A DNA stretch of 12,083 bases, taken from positions 1-12,083 of the forward strand of contig CAIXDD010000029.1 of NCBI GenBank assembly GCA_903918155.1. Direction: 5' to 3'. Below are positions 1 through 6,700 of the stretch, piece by piece; within the stretch, counting starts at the first letter, position 1; every line of letters starts with the position of its first letter. The notes beneath the pieces are model-generated. The model was not told where the DNA came from, ran no database searches, and was given only the letters and a program-made list of their open reading frames with translations. The stretch comes from an uncultured Hyphomicrobiales bacterium (GTDB taxonomy: Bacteria > Pseudomonadota > Alphaproteobacteria > Rhizobiales > Beijerinckiaceae). Both the position numbers and the translations under genes were made by a program.

Positions 1-170
1 CAGACGGCGAGCAGGCCGCTGGCCTCGAAATCCGCGATCGTCTCATCCGGGCAGCGGCGAAGGCTTTCGGCTTGCGCGGCGCGCGCGCGCAGGGCCGGGA
101 CGAGCGCCTGCGCGGCTTCGAGTAGCGCTTGCGCCTTGAGGTCGCCGCGCGTGTCAGGCATGTCCAGCAT
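1..170 (-). CDS. Acyl-CoA dehydrogenase-fold protein, probable flavin-dependent hydroxylase, N-terminal fragment
   Basis: Only the first 56 codons are inside the window; the gene continues past base 1. The translated start is MLDMPDTRGDLKAQALLEAA, followed by a helical Ala/Arg-rich stretch and then RRCPDETIADFEASGLLAV. A long N-terminal helix, an 'R.lPd.ti.....aGL..v' turn and an opening helical domain are typical of acyl-CoA dehydrogenases and especially of the related group D flavin monooxygenases (HpaB/HsaA-like hydroxylases). No catalytic or flavin-binding residue is visible, so this is a family-level inference. The ATG at 170-168 follows the stop of the upstream Bug receptor with no gap (TGAATG) and has AGGAG six bases before it, so I chose it over the in-frame ATG at 161-159. 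The two genes are probably one operon: a receptor for uptake and an oxygenase acting on what is taken up. Confidence 0.6.
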   Translation of the reverse strand, partial: MLDMPDTRGDLKAQALLEAAQALVPALRARAAQAESLRRCPDETIADFEASGLLAV

Positions 171-1226
171 TCAGGGCTCCTGTTGCAGGCGGCGAATGCG
201 CTCGACCACGCTTTTGGGCGCGCGATAGGCCTGCGCGATGAGATTGGCGATTTGCTCGCCCGTGCGCGGCGTATCGGCGCCGAGTTTCATCTTGTCCTGT
301 TCGGCGAGGAATTCCGCGTCGTTGATCGCCGCCCAGAACGCCTTGCGCATCGCGTCCACGCGGTCTTTCTGCGCGTCCGGCGGCATGAGATAGGGGCGCC
401 CGATTCCCAGCGGACCCACCGCCACCTGCCACAATTGACGGTCTTCCTCGCGCGTCAACAGATCGAAGATGAACGGGGTGCCCGGCAGGCTCTTTTCCTT
501 TTCCGCGCCCATCTGCACGAGCAGGTTCACCTTGCCTTCGGGAATCCATGTGGGGCGCGTGGCCATGAGGCTGTTGTAGAACGCGCTCGGATAACCGTCG
601 ATCTCGCCGCGCTCCATCGCCAGCAAAGCGTCGTTCTGGCCGGGATAACCGACGATGAGTTTCAGCTTGAGGCCAAGCGTCTCGTTGACGAGGCGCGCAT
701 AGAAACTGGGCGTGGAATTGCCGCCCGAAGAGCCCATGCGCAGCTCATTCGTCTGCGCCTCGCGCCATGTCTTGGCGGGCGACGCATGCCACACGGTGAC
801 GATGCTCGTCTCCACGCTGGGCGAACCGAGCCAGTTGAATTTCGTCGCGTCATATTGGGCCTGTTTCGTGCCGAAGAGCGGCTCGAAGGGCGTATTGTTC
901 TGGACGGCGCCGATGGTCGTGCCGTCTTTGGGCGCGATGGAATAAAGATGATTGGTGGCGACGATGCCGCCGGCGCCGGGCATGTTGCGCACGGCGAATG
1001 TCGGCGCGCCGGGCGTATGTTTGGGCAGGTAGCGCGCGAGCATGCGCGCCAGCGTGTCATAACCGCCGCCGGTGCTGGAGCTGACGACAAGGCTCACGGT
1101 CTTGCCCTTGTAGAAATCCTCGATGGGATCCGCCTGCGCGCTCGCGCACCCTGCAGCCAGCAGGGCCGCCGCTCCCGCAGCGCGCCAGCCTGTCGGCCAG
1201 CCCGTCGGCCAAGTTCGCTCGCTCAT
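171..1226 (-). CDS. Bug/TctC-family periplasmic solute-binding receptor
   Basis: A 351-residue extracytoplasmic receptor of the tripartite tricarboxylate transporter (Bug) family, which binds small organic acids in the periplasm. Residues 1-32 form a secretion signal with the hydrophobic core AAGAAALLAAG and a likely cleavage after ASAQA. The mature protein has the family core: the first strand and ligand loop VSLVVSSSTGGGYDTLARML (about 44-63), RNMPGAGGIVATNHLY, and APKDGTTIGAVQ. The SSSTGGGYD loop belongs to the Bug branch that replaces the usual P-F/Y-x-x-GG loop. A length of 351 is slightly above the usual 320-330 because of an extended signal. Cys27 is not in a good lipobox, since position -3 is Ala. 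The start at 1226 has GGGAG nine bases upstream. No TctA or TctB membrane gene is in view, as is common for orphan Bug receptors. The ligand cannot be named. Confidence 0.9.
   Translation of the reverse strand: MSERTWPTGWPTGWRAAGAAALLAAGCASAQADPIEDFYKGKTVSLVVSSSTGGGYDTLARMLARYLPKHTPGAPTFAVRNMPGAGGIVATNHLYSIAPKDGTTIGAVQNNTPFEPLFGTKQAQYDATKFNWLGSPSVETSIVTVWHASPAKTWREAQTNELRMGSSGGNSTPSFYARLVNETLGLKLKLIVGYPGQNDALLAMERGEIDGYPSAFYNSLMATRPTWIPEGKVNLLVQMGAEKEKSLPGTPFIFDLLTREEDRQLWQVAVGPLGIGRPYLMPPDAQKDRVDAMRKAFWAAINDAEFLAEQDKMKLGADTPRTGEQIANLIAQAYRAPKSVVERIRRLQQEP
1189..1212 (-). repeat. Two 12-base direct repeats in the signal-peptide coding region
   Basis: Two adjacent 12-base units, cctgtcggccag and cccgtcggccaa on the plus strand, differ at two bases. 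They encode the doubled Trp-Pro-Thr-Gly motif (WPTGWPTGW, residues 6-14) in the Bug receptor signal region. The duplication lengthens the n-region of the signal by four residues without changing frame. It explains part of the unusual length of the leader. Confidence 0.7.
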
Positions 1227-1255
1227 GTCCGCTTCTCCCTGTTTCTTTGAGCGGC

Positions 1256-1284
1256 AGTTTTCGCCGGTTTCCCGCCTCCGTCAA
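1256..1284 (-). promoter_or_regulatory. Possible sigma-70 type promoter for the Bug receptor gene
   Basis: On the minus strand TTGACG (1284-1279) is followed by a 17-base spacer and AAAACT (1261-1256). The -35 matches the alphaproteobacterial TTGAC core well; the -10 is poor. Spacing is optimal, and transcription would begin about 20-25 bases before the receptor start codon. This is pattern matching only, with no expression evidence. Confidence 0.35.
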
Positions 1285-1310
1285 GCGGCGCCGCGCGGCA
1301 CGGGGGCGCT

Positions 1311-1339
1311 TTGCCTGGCGGTTCCAAGTGGGCTAAGAG
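1311..1339 (+). promoter_or_regulatory. Possible weak promoter for the isochorismatase/hydrolase pair
   Basis: TTGCCT (1311-1316), a 17-base spacer and TAAGAG (1334-1339) lie about 40 bases before the start codon at 1380 in the divergent intergenic region. Both boxes are weak matches. It is the best candidate I see on this strand between 1227 and 1379. Confidence 0.22.
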
Positions 1340-1379
1340 CTTCAAAGGAACAAACCTGCGATCAGGAGAGGAAAGCGCA

Positions 1380-2024
1380 ATGGCCCGCGTATCGCGTCTC
1401 GAGCCGACTTTGTCCGCCGCCCGCACAGGGCGTGTCATGTTCGACTCGCTCAATGGCTATCTCCACTCGGGCGATCCGAAGAAGGAGGCCTTTCTGGCCG
1501 AGCGCAACATCGTGCCGAATATGCAGCGATTGCTCGCCGGCGCGCGCAAGGTCGGCATTACGACCTTCTATCCCAGCGGCGCTCATGCTGACGACGGATC
1601 GGATACGGTGCTTCGCTTGACCGACACCGATATGGATCTGGGCCAGGGGGGCGGCGCCGACAAGCCGATCAAGCCGCGTTTCACCAAGGGGTCGGACGCG
1701 GCGCGGATTGCGCCCGAGGTCGCGCCCGCCGAGGGCGACGTGGTGATTCCGAAGCGCCGGTGGAATTCGTTCCACCAGACCGATCTCGATCTGCAATTGC
1801 GCGTGCGCGGAATCGACACGATCATCATCTGCGGCGGCTCGACCGACGTGGGCATCGCCAGCACCTTGTTCGGCGCGCGCGATCTCGATTACGGAATCGT
1901 GGTCGCGAAAGACGCCTGCTATTCGATGCGCGGCGACAATAACGAATTCTTCATGACGCGCGTGTTTCCGCGCATGGGCCGCGTGATGAACGTCGAGTCC
2001 ATCGTCGCCTTGATGACGGCCTAG
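1380..2024 (+). CDS. Isochorismatase-fold hydrolase with the catalytic cysteine position occupied by glycine
   Basis: A 214-residue protein of the isochorismatase-like superfamily (cysteine hydrolases: amidases, N-carbamoyl hydrolases, isochorismatase). The ATG at 1380 has AGGAGAGG eight bases upstream; an in-frame TTG at 1311 has no such site. The first acidic residue of the family triad is Asp22 in MFDSLNGYLH. The Lys is Lys125 in IPKRRWNSFHQTDLDLQL, followed by the usual strand RGIDTIIICGGSTDVGIAS. The nucleophile position, normally Cys in 'G..T..Cv..T', is Gly158 (codon GGC at 1851-1853). Established knowledge: EntB and PhzD, which cleave the vinyl ether of isochorismate-type substrates, also have Gly there, and some unassigned subfamilies do too. 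Thioester-based amidase chemistry is therefore unlikely here. The dienelactone hydrolase gene follows after 11 bp, probably in one operon. Substrate unknown. Confidence 0.88.
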   Translation: MARVSRLEPTLSAARTGRVMFDSLNGYLHSGDPKKEAFLAERNIVPNMQRLLAGARKVGITTFYPSGAHADDGSDTVLRLTDTDMDLGQGGGADKPIKPRFTKGSDAARIAPEVAPAEGDVVIPKRRWNSFHQTDLDLQLRVRGIDTIIICGGSTDVGIASTLFGARDLDYGIVVAKDACYSMRGDNNEFFMTRVFPRMGRVMNVESIVALMTA

Positions 2025-2035
2025 GGAGACGCGCC

Positions 2036-2851
2036 ATGCTCGCCAACGACGCTCTTGAGGTCGCCGACATCGTCTGCGCCAATGGCATGCCCGCCTTCGT
2101 CGCCTCGCCCAAGGGCGCGCGCGGACCGCTTCCCGTCGTCGTGCTCATGCACGAACGCTATGGACTGGTGCAGCATACGCGCGATCAGGCGATGCGCTGC
2201 GCGCGCGACGGCTATTTCGTCATCGCGCCGAATTTCTTCTTTCGGCATCCCGATCAGGCGGCGCTCAACAAGGGCGACAGCCGCTACGACCTGACCGATC
2301 CTGAATCGGTGGACTTGATGGACGCCGCGCTGGCGGCGATCTCCGGAGATCCGCGCGCGGATATGGGCCGGGTGGCGATCGCCGGCTATTGCCAGACGGG
2401 GCGCCATCCGCTCGTCTACGCCGCGCAGCGCGACGTGAAGATCGTCGTCATCTGGTACGGCGCGGCCTCGCGGCGCGAATGGGAGACGAACGAGCGCCAG
2501 CCCGAGCCGCTCGATGCGGTGATCGCCCGCGTGAAATGCCCGGTTTTCGCGGCGTTCGGCGCGCTCGACCATATCATCTCCATCGACGACGTGACGCGCC
2601 TGCGCAACGCGTTCGAGGCCAATCGCCTTAGCTATCACATCGCCGTCTATGCGGGCGCGCCGCATGGCTGGCTGAACGACACGATGCCCGGCCGCTACCG
2701 CAAGCCGCAGGCGGAAGCGGGATGGGCTGCGCAGCAGCGTTTTCTCGCCGAGCGCCTCGCAGGCGAGGGCGCGGGCGATCTCGTGAGCTGGCGCTTCGAG
2801 AGCGACATCGCCGCCGATTACGATTTCAGCAAGAACAAGCGCCTCGAATAA
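2036..2851 (+). CDS. Dienelactone hydrolase family protein
   Basis: A 271-residue alpha/beta-hydrolase of the dienelactone hydrolase (DLH) family, somewhat longer than classical DLH (about 235). Clear landmarks are Glu40 in VVLMHERYGL (the Glu that holds the nucleophile in DLH), the nucleophile elbow Cys119 in IAGYCQTGRH, Asp178 in FGALDHIIS and His210 in YAGAPHGWLN. The Cys-Asp-His triad is thus complete, with GYCQTG where GYCLGG or GFCxGG is commoner. Family members open lactone rings such as dienelactone in chlorocatechol breakdown, but many act on other esters or lactones, so the substrate is open. GGGAG lies seven bases before the ATG at 2036. The gene sits 11 bp after the isochorismatase-fold gene on the same strand and ends 27 bp from the convergent dehydrogenase gene. 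No signal peptide is seen; it is likely cytoplasmic. Confidence 0.9.
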   Translation: MLANDALEVADIVCANGMPAFVASPKGARGPLPVVVLMHERYGLVQHTRDQAMRCARDGYFVIAPNFFFRHPDQAALNKGDSRYDLTDPESVDLMDAALAAISGDPRADMGRVAIAGYCQTGRHPLVYAAQRDVKIVVIWYGAASRREWETNERQPEPLDAVIARVKCPVFAAFGALDHIISIDDVTRLRNAFEANRLSYHIAVYAGAPHGWLNDTMPGRYRKPQAEAGWAAQQRFLAERLAGEGAGDLVSWRFESDIAADYDFSKNKRLE

Positions 2852-2878
2852 AGGCGTCCGGGGCGCTTGCGCGGCGCG

Positions 2879-3661
2879 TCATTGCGGCACGAGCACCGCG
2901 CCGCCGTTCATCGCGATGGCCTGTCCCGTCATATAGGCGGCGTCCGCGCTGAAGAGGAAGGCGGCGAGGCCCGCCATGTCTTCCGGATAGCCGACGCGCC
3001 CCAGAGGAATGCGCTGACGCCCGCGCGCGATCAGCTCTTCCGGCGTGGCGTTCGCCAGCGGCTGGGCCGTCATGGACACGCCGGGAATGATCGCGTTGCA
3101 GCGCACGTTGGAGCGCGCCCATTCGAGCGCAACCGTCTTGGTGAGCGAGAGAAGGGCGGCTTTCGAACAGGCGTAGCCTGCCCCGTTCACCGCCCCTTCA
3201 AGCGCGCGGCCTGACGCGATATTCACGATCACGCCGCGCTCTTGCGCTATCATGGCGGGGCCGAACGCCTGGATCAGGCGGAAGGGAGCGGTGAGATTGA
3301 TCTGCAAGGCGCGATCGAAGGTCTCGGGCGCCATGTCGAGCAGGGAATGGCGCGGATAAATGCTCGCATTGTTCAACAGCCCGTAGGGCGCGCCATATAG
3401 TTTTTGGGCGTCGTCCACCGCGCGCGCGATGCTGGCGGGTTCGGCGAGATCGACGTGAACGAACGACGCCTCGCCGCCCTCGTCCCTGATCTCCACTTCG
3501 ACCGCGCGTCCCAGGCTCGCATCCACATCCCAGATGGATACGCGCGCTTTCATGCGCGCGAGGCGTTTGCAGAAGGCCCGTCCGAAACCGCCGCCGCCGC
3601 CGGTCACGACGACGTGATCATGGGGGCGCAAGCCGTCTCGAAGGATTCCGTCGTCGCTCAT
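2879..3661 (-). CDS. Short-chain dehydrogenase/reductase (SDR), classical type
   Basis: A 260-residue classical SDR. The nucleotide-binding glycine motif is VVVTGGGGGFGRAF (about 17-30). Asp45 at the end of the second strand (SIWDVD) favours NAD(H) over NADP(H). The NNAS motif lies at 97-100. Catalytic Ser150, Tyr163 and Lys167 appear in NIASGRALEGAVNGAGYACSK with the standard spacing. The C-terminal IPLGRVGYPEDMAGLAAFLF and YMTGQAIAMNGG are typical of the FabG-like branch. I chose the ATG at 3661 because AGGA lies six bases upstream; the longer in-frame start at 3679 has no ribosome site. The gene converges with the dienelactone hydrolase gene, so it is a separate transcript. It would oxidise or reduce an alcohol or ketone of unknown identity. 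Confidence 0.92.
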   Translation of the reverse strand: MSDDGILRDGLRPHDHVVVTGGGGGFGRAFCKRLARMKARVSIWDVDASLGRAVEVEIRDEGGEASFVHVDLAEPASIARAVDDAQKLYGAPYGLLNNASIYPRHSLLDMAPETFDRALQINLTAPFRLIQAFGPAMIAQERGVIVNIASGRALEGAVNGAGYACSKAALLSLTKTVALEWARSNVRCNAIIPGVSMTAQPLANATPEELIARGRQRIPLGRVGYPEDMAGLAAFLFSADAAYMTGQAIAMNGGAVLVPQ

Positions 3662-3689
3662 GCGTCTTCCTCTCGCCATGTGACGTTGC

Positions 3690-3711
3690 GGGCGCGCCGC
3701 GCGACGCGCCC
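3690..3711. repeat. GC-rich inverted repeat between the repeat-protein gene and the SDR gene
   Basis: GGGCGCG (3690-3696) and CGCGCCC (3705-3711) can form a 7-bp stem with an 8-base loop. It is directly adjacent to a smaller hairpin, CCTTC-CGT-GAAGG (3711-3723). They sit in the 112-bp gap after the stop of the large repeat gene, where a terminator would be expected, but no T-run follows on either strand. It could be a weak or Rho-assisted end signal, or chance in GC-rich DNA. Confidence 0.25.
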
Positions 3712-3773
3712 CTTCCGTGAAGGCAGGCTAGCAGAAAGATCCTGCGGCGCCAGAGGCGGGCGGCGCGCCGGCG

Positions 3774-6700
3774 TTACGTCACGAGGCGGCCGTTCTGGCT
3801 GAACAGGCGCGTCGTGAACGACCAGAGCGTGAGCGCGGCGCGCGCAGACTCAGACAATTCAGCGCGCGTCTTGTTGCTCGACAGGGTGATGCGATCCAGC
3901 TTGGCGGCGTAATCGTTCAACAGGGCCGCGACATCGTCCGCCGGCGTCTCGGTCACGCGCATGCGCGTCTGCAAGCGGTCGATGAGAGCGGGAAAAGCGG
4001 CGATTTTCGGAAAGGCGAGGGTGATGCGCGCGACGTCGGAATCGCTCGCCGCGATGGTGGCGATGAGATCCTGCGCGGCGGCGGGAATGGAGGCCTGCGA
4101 CAGATATGCGGAGATGTTGGCCGCCGTGTCCCGCAAGCCGTAAGGGGAGAAGGAAAGGTTAGACAGGCTCGCCGACAGGCCGACGATGGCCTTGTGTTCG
4201 CCCACTTTGACGCGCTCCGGCTGGATGGCCAGCGTCACCGGGTCGCCGGTCGCGTCGACGGCGGAGATTTGCGACAGGAACGTGTCCTGCAGACGATTGC
4301 GGGAGGCGTTGAGGGCGACGATTTCCGCGCCGGTGAGGCTGAGTCCATCCTCCGCGCCGGCGATGGTCAGTCCGCTCACGCGCCCTGCGGCGAAGAGCTT
4401 TGAGAGATTCGCCAGAACGCCGGGCCTTGTCGCGGGCGAGAGATCGCTCCACGTATCGCGCACGGACACATTGGTGACGCGCGCATCGCGGAAGGCCGAT
4501 CCCAGCGCTTCCTGCGCAGAGACATTCGTCAGATTCAACGTGAAGGATTGCCCGATCTTGCGCACCAGCGTGTCGTAATCGGGATGCTTGCGCGTATCGA
4601 TGACGATATTGGGGGTCTGAAGCCTGCTTGTGCGCAGCTGGAGTCCCGTGACGTTCGACCAACCTTTCAGCGCCGAAAAATTATCGTCGTCTGACAATTC
4701 CGCCGCATCGGTGAGGACCGAAAGGCGCGTGATGCGCCTGTTGATCGACAGATCCTGAATGTCGCGCGCTTCCGCAAGCGTCACGGCTTCGCGCACGGCG
4801 AGCGCGACGTCGTCGGACTTGTCGAGAATGTTCGAGGCGAGCGCGGCGACGTCGTCGGCATTGACGAGGAGCCCCTTTCCGATCACGACGGGCTGCGGCG
4901 GCTTGTCGGAGAGCTGGATGTCGTCGATCTTGCTCCAGTCGGGCGTCGTCCAGCCGCCAAGCGCGGAAGAGGCGATGGCCTGGGACAATTGCGCCGCCGT
5001 GCCGATCACCGAATAGGAGGCGAGCAGGTCGAGATCCGCGCTGGCGGAGGCCACGGCCGAGAAACCGTCGGTCACGGCGTATGTCACGTCGAGATTGGCC
5101 GCCAGCGTGCCGGCGGCGCCGGGATAGACCGTGAGAAGATCCTTGAAATCGAAGGAAGCCGTCGCGGGGCTTGCGGCCGCAATGGCGAGGCGCTGCGCCG
5201 TGTCTGAGATTTTCAGCGTGATGCGCGGATCATAAATCGAGCCGTCTTCGCGCTCGGTCGGTTTGGCGACCAATTGAATGGCCGCGAGCGTCTCGCGCGC
5301 GTCAGCGCTGAGGACCTGCGGGAGCGTGGTCGGCGACGCCGGCGAAGGCGCGAGCAGGTTCTCGCAGGCGAACGCGAGGATGGGGCGTTTGGGCGCGCCT
5401 GCGGTGGCGATTTCCGTCGTCTCCGCCTCAATGAGGAATTGCGCAGGATCGCCCACCAGGCCCATGCGTTGCGGATCGTCGAGGTCGGGGTCGTCGGCCA
5501 GTCCCACGGAATGGGCGCCGCCGAGCAGACGCGGGTCTAGCGTGAGGCGTTCGCCGGAATAAGCCGATCCGCGATTGACGATCTCCACGCGCACGACTTC
5601 GCCATCGGCGTTGACGGTGACGTCGCCGGTCGCGCTGGAGCCCGCGCCGGATCCCGATTCGAGAAGCGGCACGTTCTTGTAGAGTCCGGGCGTGAAGCTT
5701 GCGCCGGTGCCGATGGCGCTTTGGTCCAAGGCGCGCACGGCGCCTTCGGCCGGCACGTTCAGGGCCGTGAGGCTTGAGATGGCGGCATTAACCTGCGCGC
5801 CGGCGCTCGTCACCCGCGCGGTGAGCGAATCCACGCGCAGGGGAGCGGCGCGCGCGGCGTTGAGATAGAGCGGGCTTGCGATGTCGGAGATCTTGTTGAG
5901 CAGCGCGATGGATTTTTCGGCGCCGAGCCTGATCACGTCGTCGGAGATCGCGACGGCCTCCACCAGCGGATCGCGAATGAGCGTCGAGAGATTTTCGATG
6001 GTCGCGTCGAGCACTTTCACCCGCGCGGGCGGTTCGATGCGCGCAAGCGCCCCGCGCCCGGCGGCGAATTCCGCAAAGCTGATCTCCAGCGGCGCATCCG
6101 TGCGATCTGTCAGCGTGATCGCGCTGATATTGCCCATGCGCCCGAGTTTGGCGGCATTGGCCAGCACGTCCGCGCTTGAGCCCGTCACCGGCACGCCGGC
6201 GCGCAACGTCTTCAGCAGCGGCGCATGGGCGAGCACGCTGGCGAGATTTTCGCCCGGCGCAATCGCGAAGGCGTCGCCGTCGGCGGGCTCGCCGGTGAAG
6301 GCGAAGGTGAGTCCGTCGAGCGCAAGCGGGCCCGCGCCCGTGACGGCGCGTTCGGGGAAGCGCGGGGAGCTGACGGTCCATGCGCCGGCGATCGCGTCAT
6401 AGCGCGCCTCGTAATCGGCGCCGGGCGTGCGCGCGACGCCGCTGACGAGCACGCGCGCGGTTCCCGCATTGCTTTCCGCCGCGCGCGCGCTGGGCGCGCG
6501 GTCCGAGCCGGAGCCGGCCACATGGACCTGAAAGGGCTTGCGCAGCGTGTTGATGGTCTTGGCCTGCGCGGCGAGGTTGGACGCCGTGTCGACGATGGAG
6601 ATCTGGCTGAAGGTGGTGAGCGAATTGAGCGCGGCGGCGTTGCGCGCCACATTGGCGGCGGTGTCCGTAAAGCTGATCGAGACGACGCGATTGTCCTTGC

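Noticed and set aside
1144..1155. Lipoprotein signal at Cys27 of the first receptor
   Set aside because: The residue three before Cys is Ala, not Leu/Val/Ile, while ASAQA followed by Asp is a good ordinary signal peptidase site.
129..1250. Plus-strand 373-residue open frame over the first receptor
   Set aside because: It is antisense to an unmistakable Bug receptor, is His/Arg-rich and matches no family.
2852..2878. Bidirectional terminator between the convergent hydrolase and SDR genes
   Set aside because: The 27-bp gap is GC-rich with only a four-base GCGC-TT-GCGC pairing and no T-run.
3690..3723. Intrinsic terminator after the repeat-protein gene
   Set aside because: Stems exist but no T-run follows on either strand, so I list only an inverted repeat at low confidence.
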